DNA from: Glycomyces artemisiae
GTDB taxonomy: Bacteria; Actinomycetota; Actinomycetes; Mycobacteriales; Micromonosporaceae
Direction of reading: 5' to 3'
NCBI RefSeq assembly: GCF_003002955.1
Contig: NZ_PVTJ01000010.1
Location: 62,001-126,000, forward strand
Length of the DNA stretch: 64,000 nucleotides
Shown here: piece by piece, positions 51,093-60,169 of the stretch
How positions within the stretch are numbered: the stretch's first letter is position 1
Layout of the letters: each line of letters starts with the position of its first letter
Notes under the pieces: generated by a model
What the model was told of the DNA's origin: nothing
What the model saw: only the letters and a program-made list of their open reading frames with translations
Databases searched by the model: none
Translations under genes and position numbers: made by a program

Positions 51093-54000
51093 GTGACGAA
51101 TCCGCAACGACGATGGCGCAGGGCGCTCGCGGCTGCGGCCGCGGGACTGCTGGTATCGGCCATGCCCGGTACCGCGGCCTTCGCCGAGTCCGACACCGAC
51201 GCACTCATCGAGGACAAGGCCGCGGCCGACCTCCTCACGGCGATCGAGTCAGAGGGCGAGGCCGAGATCTGGGTGCGCTTCGAAGGAGCCCCCGATTTCA
51301 GCCCCGCCCTCGCAGCAGACACCAAGACCGAGAAGGGCTCCGAAGCCGTTGCAGCGGCTCAGGAGTTCGCCGAGGCCTCGCAGAAGGACGTGATCGACCT
51401 CCTGGAGCAGTCCGGTGCCGACTACGAATCCTACTGGGGTTCCAACACCGTGCGCACCACCGGCGGCAAGGACCTCGTCGCCGACCTCGTGCAGGTCGCC
51501 AATGTGGACGCCCTCGTCCAGGCGCCCGAGTACGAGCTCATCGACCCCGTCCCCGAGAGCGGCTTCGGGACCACCGCCACCGAATGGGGCGTCGACGCGA
51601 TCAACGCGCCCGACGTGTGGGACCTCGGCTACGACGGGACCGGCGTCGTCGTCGCCTCGATCGACACCGGCGTCGACTACGACCACCCGGCCCTGGTGAA
51701 CCAGTACCGCGGCAACAACGGCGACGGCACCTTCACGCACGACTACAACTTCTACGACGTCGCGAACTCGTGCGCCGGGGACGCCCCCTGCGACACCAAC
51801 GGCCACGGCACCCACACCATGGGCACCATGGTCGGCGACGACGGCGCGGGGAACCAGATCGGCGTCGCCCCCGGCGCCGAGTGGATCGCCGTCAACGGCT
51901 GCTGCCCCAGCGCCGACGCGCTCCTGGACGCCGGGCAGTGGATCGCCGCGCCCACCAAGGCCGACGGCTCCGACCCCGACCCGTCCAAGGCGCCCGACGT
52001 CGTCAACAACTCGTGGGGCACCACGGCCTCCGTGGACGACCCGTTCTACGAGGACGTCGTGGCCCTGTGGCACGCCGCCGGGATCATCCCCGTGATGTCC
52101 CTGGGCAACAACGGCGAAGAGGGCTGCGAGTCGGCCGGCTCGCCCGGCCTGTACCCGAACGTGATCGGCGTCGGCGCCTACGACGAGGCCGGCGAGATCG
52201 CGTACTTCTCCGCCCGCGGCCCCGGCCGCGACGGGCAGGTCAAGCCCGACCTGGCCGCCCCCGGCGTCGCGGTCCGCTCCGCGATCCCCGGGACCGGCTA
52301 CGGCCTCAAGAGCGGCACCTCCATGGCCGCACCGCACGTCGTCGGCGCCGTGGCCCTGATCCTCTCGGCCGCACCGGCACTCGACGGCGACTACGAGGGC
52401 GTCTACGAGGCCCTCACCGGCACCGCCGTGCCCGTCGACGACGACCAGTGCGGCGGCACCGCCGAACTGAACAACGTGTGGGGCAACGGCAAACTCGACG
52501 CGCTCGCGGCGGTCCTCGCGTCCCCGATCGGCGACACCGGCTCGGTCTCGGGCACCGTCACCGACCAGGACGGCGCGCCCGTCGCCGACGCCGACCTGGT
52601 GTTCACCGGCGACTTCACCCGCCGCGCCACCTCCGGCGAGGACGGGGCGTTCGCGCTCCCCGTCGTCCCCACCGGCACGTACGCGGTCACGGTGAACAAG
52701 TTCGGGTACGCCGAGACCACCGGCACCGTCACCGTCGAAGCGGACCAGGCCGCGGTCTTCGACCCCGTCCTCACCGCCGTCGACTCGGCCACCGTGAGCG
52801 GCACCGTCGTCGACGGCTCCGGCCACGGCTGGCCCCTCGCGGCCACCGTCTCCACCGAAGGCGGCGAGGTCTCGACCGCGACCGACCCGCTGACCGGCGA
52901 GTTCTCGCTGACCCTCCCGGTCGGCGAGTGGGACCTGGTGGTCGAGGCCGACTACCCCGGCTACCAGACCGTCACCACCAGCGTCGTCTCCGCGAACGAC
53001 CTCGTCATCGAAGTGCCGATCACCGAGGACTGCACCGCGCCCGGCTACGGGTACGAGCCCCTCGGCAACGGCTTCGAGGGCGGCACGACCCCCGCGGGCT
53101 GGACCGTCGTCAACCGCGCCCAGAACCCGTGGACGTTCGACGACCCCGGCGGGCGCGGCAACCGCACCCCCGGCTCCGGCGGGTTCGCCATCGCCGACTC
53201 CGACGAGCAGGGCTCGGGCGGGAAGCTCCTCGACTCCGACCTCGTCTCCCCGGTGTTCGACCTGTCCGCCGCCGACGAGCCGGTCCTGTCCTTCGCGACC
53301 GACTACTACAAGGGCTCCTACAACACCGTCGCCGAGGTCCTCTTCAGCCCCGACGCCGGCGCCACGTGGGAGACCGTGTGGGCCCCGACCGCGAACGCCC
53401 GCAACCAGACCGTGGAGATCGACTTGTCCGAGTGGGCCGACTCCACCGCCGCGCAGGTGAAGTTCCACTACAACGACAACACCACGTGGGCGTGGTGGTG
53501 GGAGATCGACGACGTGTTCGTCGGCACCTCCCGCGACTGCACCGCCATCGAGGGCGGCCTGGTGCGCGGCACCGTCACCGACCTGGAGTCCGGCGAACCG
53601 TTCGCGGGCGCCACCGTCACCCACACCGCGTCCGGCTACTCGGCCGTCACCGACGAGGACGGCTCCTACTGGACGTTCGCGCCCGGCACGGGCCCGAGCG
53701 AGTTCAAGGCCGTCGTCGCCGAGTACGGCTCCGCCACCGAAGACGTCGCGATCGTCCCCGACGCCGTGACGACCGCGGACTTCGCGATCGGCGTGGCGGA
53801 CATCAGCATCTCGGCGACCTCGGTCAGCACCTACGTCCAGCAGGGCGCGACCTGGTCGACCCGCCTGCGGCTCACCAACACCGGGACCGCCGACGGCGAC
53901 GTCACGTTCTCGGTCTCGGACGGCGGCTTCGCGATCCTCGGCTACGGCTACCCCGGCGACACCTCGTGGCTCACCACGAGCGTCGACGCGGTCACCGTCC

Positions 54001-54431
54001 CCGCCGGGGCCACCGTCACCGTCACGGTGAAGACCAGCGCCACCGCTGAAGCGGGCGTCGACCAGCCGGGCACCTACACGGCCACGCTGACGGCGAACTA
54101 CGTCAGCCCCAACGAATCGCCCTCAGTGGACGTGTCCATGCTCGTCGTCCCCACGGCCGAGCAGGGCAAGGTCACCGGGACGGTCCTGGCCGCCACCTGC
54201 GAGGGCGACACCGTCCCGCTCGGCGACGTCCAGGTCCAGGTCCGCGGCGCCGACGGCGACCGGTTCCACTTCTGGACCGACGACAACGGCGACTACTCCT
54301 ACTGGTTCCCCGAGGGCGACTTCACGATCATCGCCTCCAAGGACGGCTACGCCGCCGACTTCGGGAGCCTCGCGCTCCCGGCCGGCGACACCGCCGACCT
54401 GAGCTTCACCCTGGAGGAGCTGAACTGCTGA
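51093..54431 (+). CDS. secreted subtilisin-family protease, bacillopeptidase F-like, with accessory domains
   Basis: A 1112-residue secreted serine protease. The signal peptide ends at about Ala31 (MTNPQRRWRRALAAAAAGLL). Residues 40-150 are an inhibitor-I9-like propeptide. The S8 domain (about 165-480) has Asp191 in VASIDTGVDYDHPAL, His238 in NGHGTHTMG and Ser410 in SGTSMAAPHV. WIAVNGCC and NNSWGT match the bacillopeptidase F group. Behind it come two carboxypeptidase-regulatory-like folds, a jelly-roll segment (GFEGGTTPAGWTVVN), another such fold, an Ig-like stretch and a final one. The GTG at 51093 has AGGAG six bases ahead. Confidence 0.9.
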   Translation: MTNPQRRWRRALAAAAAGLLVSAMPGTAAFAESDTDALIEDKAAADLLTAIESEGEAEIWVRFEGAPDFSPALAADTKTEKGSEAVAAAQEFAEASQKDVIDLLEQSGADYESYWGSNTVRTTGGKDLVADLVQVANVDALVQAPEYELIDPVPESGFGTTATEWGVDAINAPDVWDLGYDGTGVVVASIDTGVDYDHPALVNQYRGNNGDGTFTHDYNFYDVANSCAGDAPCDTNGHGTHTMGTMVGDDGAGNQIGVAPGAEWIAVNGCCPSADALLDAGQWIAAPTKADGSDPDPSKAPDVVNNSWGTTASVDDPFYEDVVALWHAAGIIPVMSLGNNGEEGCESAGSPGLYPNVIGVGAYDEAGEIAYFSARGPGRDGQVKPDLAAPGVAVRSAIPGTGYGLKSGTSMAAPHVVGAVALILSAAPALDGDYEGVYEALTGTAVPVDDDQCGGTAELNNVWGNGKLDALAAVLASPIGDTGSVSGTVTDQDGAPVADADLVFTGDFTRRATSGEDGAFALPVVPTGTYAVTVNKFGYAETTGTVTVEADQAAVFDPVLTAVDSATVSGTVVDGSGHGWPLAATVSTEGGEVSTATDPLTGEFSLTLPVGEWDLVVEADYPGYQTVTTSVVSANDLVIEVPITEDCTAPGYGYEPLGNGFEGGTTPAGWTVVNRAQNPWTFDDPGGRGNRTPGSGGFAIADSDEQGSGGKLLDSDLVSPVFDLSAADEPVLSFATDYYKGSYNTVAEVLFSPDAGATWETVWAPTANARNQTVEIDLSEWADSTAAQVKFHYNDNTTWAWWWEIDDVFVGTSRDCTAIEGGLVRGTVTDLESGEPFAGATVTHTASGYSAVTDEDGSYWTFAPGTGPSEFKAVVAEYGSATEDVAIVPDAVTTADFAIGVADISISATSVSTYVQQGATWSTRLRLTNTGTADGDVTFSVSDGGFAILGYGYPGDTSWLTTSVDAVTVPAGATVTVTVKTSATAEAGVDQPGTYTATLTANYVSPNESPSVDVSMLVVPTAEQGKVTGTVLAATCEGDTVPLGDVQVQVRGADGDRFHFWTDDNGDYSYWFPEGDFTIIASKDGYAADFGSLALPAGDTADLSFTLEELNC

Positions 54432-54448
54432 GACCTGAGTGAACACCC

Positions 54449-54479
54449 GCCCCCTGCCGCACCGCGGCAGGGGGCTTTT
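54449..54479 (+). terminator. intrinsic terminator after the first protease gene
   Basis: A 12-bp perfect stem (54449-54460 with 54464-54475), ACC loop, then TTTT. Confidence 0.92.
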
Positions 54480-54656
54480 CCATGTGCCTAAAACCGATCG
54501 AATGCAACCGCAACCGGCCTTCGGGGCGTACGTCCGTTGGGGACCCCAAAGTGGAGCTACCCCTGCCAACATGTCAATAGTCACCAAACCCACTACTCCG
54601 GACAGCACACCCAAACGGCCCCGGCGCCGCCGGGGCCATCCCCCCAAGGAGAGTTC

Positions 54657-57380
54657 GTGACAGTTGCACCGCGGCGCACGCGCCGCATCCTCGCCGCCGC
54701 CCTCGCGGGCGCGCTGGTCCCCGCCGGTCTCGCGACCGGCGCGGCCGCCCAGGACACCGAAGCGGCCCTGGTCGTGGAGAAGACCGCCCCCGAGATCCTC
54801 GCCGAGATCGGCGCCGAAGGGGACGCCGAAGCGTGGCTCCTCTTCACCGGGTCCCCCGACTACGGCGCCGCGTTCGACGCCGCCGCGAAGGAGCAGAAGG
54901 GCGCCGCGGCCGTCGCCGCCGCCAAGGCCTACGCCGAGACCTCGCAGCGCGACGCCGTCGACGTGCTCGACGCCGCGGGCGCCGACTACGAGTCCTACTG
55001 GGGCGCATCGACGATCAAGGTCCAGGCCGACGAGGACCTCCTCGCCGACCTCGCCGCGCTCGACACCGTCGAAGCGGTCGTCGCCGCACCCGAGTACGAC
55101 ATGATCGAGCCCGTCGCCCCCGACGGCAAGGACGAGGCGGGCGGCGGCTTCCAGACCTGGGACGCCGTGCAGACCGCGGCCGTGGAATGGGGCGTCGCCG
55201 ACGTCGGCGCCCCCGAGGTCTGGGACGAGGGCTTCACCGGCGAGGGCATCACCGTCGCCTCCATCGACACCGGCGTCCAGTACGACCATCCCGCGCTCGC
55301 CGACTCCTACCGCGGCAACAACGGCGACGGCACCTACACGCACGACTACAACTTCTACGACATCCAGGACGTGTGCGCAGGCGACGCGCCCTGCGACGAC
55401 GACGGCCACGGCACCCACACCATGGGCACCATGGTCGGCAACGGCGGCATCGGCGTCGCACCCGACGCCGAGTGGATCGCCGTCAACGGCTGCTGCCCCA
55501 GTATCGAGACGCTCATCCTCGCAGGGCAGTGGATCGCCGCGCCCACCGATGCGGAGGGCCGCAACCCCGACCCGCTGAAGGCGCCGCACGTCGTCAACAA
55601 CTCGTGGGGGACCACGATCCCGGGCTACGACCCGATCTACGCCGAGGTCGTGGACCTGTGGCACGCCTCGGGGATCATCCCGGTGTTCGCCGCGGGCAAC
55701 AACGGGCCCGCGTGCCTGACCATGAGCACCCCCGGCGTGTACGAGAACGTCATCGCCGTCGGCGCCTACGACGAGGACCACGTGGTCGCCGAGTTCTCCT
55801 CCCGCGGCCACGGCCTCGGCGGGACGCTCAAGCCCGACGTGTCCGCGCCCGGCGTCGCCGTCCGCTCCTCGCTCCCCGGCGACGAGTACGGGCTCGGCGA
55901 CGGGACCTCGATGGCCGCACCGCATGTCGCGGGCGCGATCGCGCTCCTCATGTCCGCTTCGCCCACATTGGAGGGCGATTACGAGGCGGTCTACGAGACG
56001 ATCACCGGCACCGCCGTCGACACCCCCGACGACCAGTGCACCGGCGACGACGAGGCCAACAACGTGTACGGGCACGGCCGCATCGACGTCGAGGACGCCG
56101 TGGACGAAGCGCCCGCGGGCAAGTTCGGGTCCCTCTCGGGCACGGTGACCGACCAGCACGGCGACCCCGTCGCCGGGGCCCGGCTCGTCTTCGAAGGCGG
56201 CGTCGTCCGCGAGGCCACCACGAACGCCGACGGCGAGTACGCGTTCGAGCGCATCCCCGCCGGGCGGTACCGCGTGAGCGCCACGAAGTTCCTGTACGGC
56301 GACGCCACCGGCACCGTCCGCGTCAACCGCAACGCGGCCGCCGTGTTCGACACAGAGATGGAGCTTCTGGAGACCCGCACCGTCGCAGGCCAAGTCGTGG
56401 ACGGCGGCGGCCAGGGCTGGCCGCTCGACGCCACCGTCTCGACCGCCGCAGGCGAGGCCGTCGCCGACACCGACCCGCTCACCGGCGAGTACAGCCTCGT
56501 CATCCCCGACGAAGGGGACTGGCCGCTCACCGTCGAGACCGCTTACCCCGGTTATGAGACCGTCACCGTCGACCCGGACGATGCGGCCCTCATCGAGGTG
56601 CCGACCGCGGACGGGTGCCTCGCGCCCGGCTTCGGGTCCACCACACTGGACGAGCGCTTCGAGACCCTCGCGGCGCCCACCGGCTGGGAGGTCGTCAACA
56701 ACGGCGACGACGACTTCCCGTGGGTCTTCGACGACCCGTGGGGCTACGGCAACATGACGCCCGGCTCCGGCGGGTACGCCGAGGCCAACTCCGACGCCTC
56801 CGACATCGAGGCCCTCACCGACACCGACCTCATCACGGCGCCGTTCGACCTCAGCGCCGCGAGCGAACCGACGCTGTCGTGGGCGAACTTCTTCGTCGAC
56901 GGCGGCATCGGCTCCGAGGCCGAAGTGCTCCTGAGCGCCGACGGCGGCGCCACCTGGGAGCAGGTCTGGTACACCAACGAGGACCTCGAAGCCACGGTCG
57001 AGACCGTCGACCTCACCGAATGGGCCGACCAGACCGCCGTCCAGCTCAAGTTCCACTTCACCGACAACGCGACCTGGGCGTACTGGTGGATGGTCGACAA
57101 CGTGCGCGTCGGCGGCTGCGAGGCCCTCGACGGCGGGCTCGTCCGCGGCCACGTCACCGACACCGCCACCGGCGCCCCCATCGAGGGCGCGCGCGTCGTC
57201 GACCCGGCCTCCGGGTCCGGCGCCATCACCGACGCCTCGGGCATGTACGTCCTGTTCACCGACCCCGGCGACCGCACCCTGGAGGTGAGCGCCCCCGGCT
57301 ACGCGGCCGGGACCGCCGCCGCCACCGTGGCCGACGGCGCCGTGACGGGCGCCGACGCCGAACTGGAGGCCGAATCCTGA
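54657..57380 (+). CDS. secreted subtilisin-family protease, tandem paralogue
   Basis: A 907-residue paralogue of the preceding protease. The signal peptide ends near Ala31, followed by a propeptide. The catalytic residues are Asp204 (VASIDTGVQYDHP), His251 (DGHGTHTMG) and Ser418 (DGTSMAAPHV), again with WIAVNGCCPS. It keeps two carboxypeptidase-regulatory-like folds, the jelly-roll and a third fold, but lacks the last 190 or so residues of its neighbour. The GTG has AAGGAG six bases ahead. Terminators on both sides mean that each gene has its own transcript. Confidence 0.9.
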   Translation: MTVAPRRTRRILAAALAGALVPAGLATGAAAQDTEAALVVEKTAPEILAEIGAEGDAEAWLLFTGSPDYGAAFDAAAKEQKGAAAVAAAKAYAETSQRDAVDVLDAAGADYESYWGASTIKVQADEDLLADLAALDTVEAVVAAPEYDMIEPVAPDGKDEAGGGFQTWDAVQTAAVEWGVADVGAPEVWDEGFTGEGITVASIDTGVQYDHPALADSYRGNNGDGTYTHDYNFYDIQDVCAGDAPCDDDGHGTHTMGTMVGNGGIGVAPDAEWIAVNGCCPSIETLILAGQWIAAPTDAEGRNPDPLKAPHVVNNSWGTTIPGYDPIYAEVVDLWHASGIIPVFAAGNNGPACLTMSTPGVYENVIAVGAYDEDHVVAEFSSRGHGLGGTLKPDVSAPGVAVRSSLPGDEYGLGDGTSMAAPHVAGAIALLMSASPTLEGDYEAVYETITGTAVDTPDDQCTGDDEANNVYGHGRIDVEDAVDEAPAGKFGSLSGTVTDQHGDPVAGARLVFEGGVVREATTNADGEYAFERIPAGRYRVSATKFLYGDATGTVRVNRNAAAVFDTEMELLETRTVAGQVVDGGGQGWPLDATVSTAAGEAVADTDPLTGEYSLVIPDEGDWPLTVETAYPGYETVTVDPDDAALIEVPTADGCLAPGFGSTTLDERFETLAAPTGWEVVNNGDDDFPWVFDDPWGYGNMTPGSGGYAEANSDASDIEALTDTDLITAPFDLSAASEPTLSWANFFVDGGIGSEAEVLLSADGGATWEQVWYTNEDLEATVETVDLTEWADQTAVQLKFHFTDNATWAYWWMVDNVRVGGCEALDGGLVRGHVTDTATGAPIEGARVVDPASGSGAITDASGMYVLFTDPGDRTLEVSAPGYAAGTAAATVADGAVTGADAELEAES

Positions 57381-57392
57381 ACTAGCGCATAA

Positions 57393-57426
57393 GGAAGGGG
57401 CTCCCACTGCGACGGGAGCCCCTTCC
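57393..57426. terminator. bidirectional terminator
   Basis: A 13-bp perfect stem (57393-57405 with 57414-57426) with an eight-base loop. It lies between the second protease and the converging OYE gene. Confidence 0.88.
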
Positions 57427-57427
57427 C

Positions 57428-58531
57428 CTATGCCAGGAACGGGTAGTCCGTGAGCGCCTCCGGGCCTCGCCCGTACATCGACACGTCCTCGCGCACCGGG
57501 TTCAGCGCCGCGCCGATGCGATACCGCTCCACCAGGTCCGGGTTCGCCAGGAACGCCCGCCCGAACGCGATCAGGTCAGCGCCCGCCTCCAGCAGCTCCA
57601 CGCCCTTCGACAGGCCGCCGTCCGCCGGGATCGGCAGCTCCTCGCCCAGTTCAGGGTTCGCCACCAGCAGGCCCGTCCACTGCTCGCGCAGCTCCCCGAA
57701 CAGCGCCTCGCCCGGCAGCGCCCGCGCGATGTGGAGGTACGCGAGACCCAAGTGCGACACCGCGTCCAGCAGCGCCGGGAACACCTCGCCGCTGTCCGAC
57801 ACGTCGATCCCGTTGCCCGTGTTCCACGGCGAGATCCGCAGCCCCGTCCGCTCCGCGCCGACCTCCGCGACCACCGCCTCCACGACCTCCACGACGAACC
57901 GGATCTTGTTCGCCGCCGAACCGCCGTACCCGTCGGTCCGCAGGTTCGTGCTCGACGACAGGAACTGGTTGAGCAGGTACCCGTTCGCCGCATGGACCTC
58001 CACGCCGTCCGCGCCCGCCCGCAGCGCGTTCCGCGCCGCCGCGACGAACTCGCCGCGCGTCCGCTCCAGGTCCGCCGCCGTCATCTCCACGGGGACCGGC
58101 GCCTCCTGATGCCCTGTGGGCGTGTGGATCCCGCCCGGCAGCCGCACCGCCGACGGTGCCTGCGGCAGGTGGCCCCCCGGGTTGTTGTCCGGGTGGCCGA
58201 TCCGGCCGCCGTGCTCGATCTGGAGGAACAGCCGCCCGCCGCCCGCATGCACCGCGTCGGCGACGGCCCGCCAGCCCTCGACCTGGTCGTCGCCGTACAG
58301 CCCGGCGATCTCGGGGTAGGTGAACCCGAACGGGCTCGGCGTCGACGCCTCGCCGACGATGAGGCCCGCGGTGGCGCGCTGGCCGTAGTACTCGGCCATG
58401 AGCGGCAGCGGGACGCCCTCGAAGGTGGCGCGGTTGCGCGTCATCGGGGCCATGACCATGCGGTTGGGGAGCTCCAGGGCCCCGAGCTTCACGGGCTCGA
58501 AAAGGCGCCGGGCGGTCGTTTCGTTCGTCAT
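57428..58531 (-). CDS. old yellow enzyme-family alkene reductase
   Basis: A 367-residue FMN/NADPH flavoenzyme that reduces activated C=C bonds. LFEPVKLGALELPNRMVMAPMTRNRA is the FMN-binding start, IEHGGRIGHPDN the loop before the active site, and GVEVHAANGYLLNQFLSSSTN carries the HxxN substrate pair. FGRAFLANPDLVER closes the barrel. It matches the NemA/XenB-like group. It is divergent from a MerR gene with a shared operator. Confidence 0.93.
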   Translation of the reverse strand: MTNETTARRLFEPVKLGALELPNRMVMAPMTRNRATFEGVPLPLMAEYYGQRATAGLIVGEASTPSPFGFTYPEIAGLYGDDQVEGWRAVADAVHAGGGRLFLQIEHGGRIGHPDNNPGGHLPQAPSAVRLPGGIHTPTGHQEAPVPVEMTAADLERTRGEFVAAARNALRAGADGVEVHAANGYLLNQFLSSSTNLRTDGYGGSAANKIRFVVEVVEAVVAEVGAERTGLRISPWNTGNGIDVSDSGEVFPALLDAVSHLGLAYLHIARALPGEALFGELREQWTGLLVANPELGEELPIPADGGLSKGVELLEAGADLIAFGRAFLANPDLVERYRIGAALNPVREDVSMYGRGPEALTDYPFLA

Positions 58532-58543
58532 GAGGGTACGGTA

Positions 58544-58567
58544 GAACCTGACACTGATGTGAGGTTC
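58544..58567. promoter_or_regulatory. imperfect inverted-repeat operator between OYE and MerR
   Basis: GAACCT (58544-58549) and AGGTTC (58562-58567) are the outer arms, and 9 of 12 positions pair. This is the usual MerR-operator size and position. Confidence 0.6.
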
Positions 58568-58587
58568 AAGGGATTGTGAGGCACGCC

Positions 58588-58956
58588 ATGCGAATCGGTG
58601 AGCTCGCGAAGCGGACCGGCGTGAGCGTCAGGTCCCTGCGCTACTACGAGGAGCGCGGACTGCTCGCCTCCGAGCGCACCCCGGGAGGCCATCGCGAGTA
58701 CGCGGAGAAGGCCGTCGACCGGGTCATCCGCATCCAGGTGCTGTTCGCGGCCGGCCTCGACTCGGCCACCGTCGCCTCCGTGCTGCCGTGCATCCACGAC
58801 GAGGACGGCGGCCCGAACGAGATGACCACCGAGAGCCTCGCCCGCGAGCTCATGGCCGAGCGCGACCGCATCGACCGCACGATCGCCGACCTCCACCGCA
58901 CCCGCGCGATCCTCGACGAGGTGATCGCGACCGCGGCGCTCCCGACGACCGCATAG
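58588..58956 (+). CDS. MerR-family regulator
   Basis: A 122-residue regulator. MRIGELAKRTGVSVRSLRYYEERGLL is the MerR DNA-binding start, and GGHREYAEKAVDRVIRIQVL the wing. The short effector part has one Cys (VLPCIHDEDGG), placed as in thiol/electrophile-sensing NmlR/AdhR relatives. It likely controls the divergent OYE gene. I chose the ATG at 58588, with GAGG six bases ahead. Confidence 0.88.
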   Translation: MRIGELAKRTGVSVRSLRYYEERGLLASERTPGGHREYAEKAVDRVIRIQVLFAAGLDSATVASVLPCIHDEDGGPNEMTTESLARELMAERDRIDRTIADLHRTRAILDEVIATAALPTTA

Positions 58957-58959
58957 GGA

Positions 58960-58988
58960 AGGGCCCCAACGCGATGCGCCGGGGCCCT
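58960..58988 (+). terminator. terminator after MerR
   Basis: AGGGCCCC and GGGGCCCT pair across a 13-base loop, directly after the stop. Confidence 0.65.
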
Positions 58989-59002
58989 GCTCCTTCGGGC
59001 CG

Positions 59003-59182
59003 CTACCACTCGGCGAACGTGCCGTCCTTCAGGCGCCACACCTGGTTGCGCCAGCGATGCCCCTGCTCGGCCGCCTTGCGGACCGCCGCCTCGTCGACCT
59101 CGATGCCGAGACCCGGCGTTGTCGGACGTGCGACGTAGCCTTCGTCGAATGCGAACACCGAGGGGTCCACCAGATAGTCCAT
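59003..59182 (-). pseudogene. C-terminal remnant of an enolase-superfamily sugar acid dehydratase
   Basis: Sixty codons and a stop (TAG 59005-59003) encode the end of a mandelate racemase/galactonate dehydratase-like protein: DYLVDPSVFAFDEGYVARP, then PGLGIEVDEAAVRKAAEQG and WRNQVWRLKDGTFAEW. The N-terminal 330 or so residues are missing. Homology stops at about 59180, where a different gene begins in the opposite orientation. It cannot be functional. Confidence 0.75.
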
Positions 59183-59299
59183 GATCTCCAGAACCTCCTG
59201 GCCGCCGGCAGCACCATGTTCATCCTCCCGGTCCTGCTGATGTTCCTGTTCTTCCAGCGCTTCTTCGTCCAGGGCTTCTCGACGTACGGACTCAAAGAA
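59183..59299 (+). pseudogene. C-terminal remnant of a carbohydrate ABC transporter permease
   Basis: Thirty-nine codons encode DLQNLLAAGSTMFILPV, then FLFFQRFFVQGFSTYGLKE, the last membrane helix and end of a MalG/UgpE-type permease. The rest is missing and there is no own stop codon: the frame runs on to 59845 antisense to the next gene. It abuts the dehydratase remnant base to base, marking a rearrangement point. Confidence 0.7.
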
Positions 59300-59341
59300 C
59301 CGTCCGGCGTCTGGAGCCTCGGCCAGGCGCCGGCCACCGCC

Positions 59342-59384
59342 GGGGCGGCGGACCGAACCGGTCAAGACACCGGTCCGCCGCCCC
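59342..59384. terminator. hairpin at the end of the membrane protein gene
   Basis: A 14-bp perfect stem (59342-59355 with 59371-59384). It overlaps the last codons of the minus-strand gene and follows the permease remnant. Confidence 0.7.
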
Positions 59385-59937
59385 GCCGCGAGCACCACCA
59401 CTTCGACCGCGACGCCTCCAGGAACGCGATGATGAGGATCGGCGCGATCACCCCCGTGCAGTCGAGCGAGACGTGCATCGACTCGCCCGAGGCGTCGAAC
59501 TGCGACTGCATCGACCAGAACAGCAGCACGGCGCTCACCCCGAAGTACACGTACTCCGCGATCACCGCGCCCTTCCGCGCCGAAGCACTGCGGCGCCCGA
59601 TCAGGACCGCGAACACGGGCCGCAGCACCAGGAACGCCAGGTTCAACACGACCCCGGCGCCCGCGGCGACGAGGTCGACCACCCCCAGCTCGGCGAGTTC
59701 CGTGCCGAGCGCGAACCTGATGATCCCGAACGACCCCAGCGCCACGGCCGCATTGCAGATCCCCGTGGCGAACCCGACCCAGAGCAGGATTACGGCCGTC
59801 AGCGTCACCCCCGGCATCCGCGGCGGCCCCGGCGGCAGCCCGTAGCCGTAGCCGGGAGGCGGCGGGTACTGCCGAGGCGGTTGCGGATGCCATCGCGGCC
59901 CAGGCGGTTCCGGCTGCGGCTGGGAAGGGTCGGTCAC
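59362..59937 (-). CDS. proline-rich four-span membrane protein
   Basis: A 191-residue protein. Residues 1-40 are Pro/Tyr/Gly-rich, then four hydrophobic spans follow, e.g. MPGVTLTAVILLWVGFATG and AGVVLNLAFLVLRP. The layout is that of DUF4190-like small membrane proteins. I chose the GTG at 59937, as GAGGACG lies upstream. Function unknown. Confidence 0.75.
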   Translation of the reverse strand: MTDPSQPQPEPPGPRWHPQPPRQYPPPPGYGYGLPPGPPRMPGVTLTAVILLWVGFATGICNAAVALGSFGIIRFALGTELAELGVVDLVAAGAGVVLNLAFLVLRPVFAVLIGRRSASARKGAVIAEYVYFGVSAVLLFWSMQSQFDASGESMHVSLDCTGVIAPILIIAFLEASRSKWWCSRRGGGPVS

Positions 59938-60169
59938 CGGTATCGTCCTCGAATCATCCGTGCTGGTCGCCGTGCGGCGCTGGCTTCTTGAACATCGCCT
60001 CCTCCGCTCCGCCCCGAGAGGCTTCGGATCGAGACTGATCCGCCCACCGTGCGCCCCCCTTGCACCCGAACGGCATCCGATCCGCATCCAGGGGCACGCG
60101 GAGCGGGACGCGGCTGCCTATGCTGGAGGGCGTTCGCTTCCGCCGACGGCGCACCACGGAGATGACGGG

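Noticed and set aside
50765-54049. A 1094-residue Arg-rich open frame on the plus strand.
   Set aside because: It overlaps the protease in another frame; the protease has the catalytic motifs, a signal peptide and a ribosome site.
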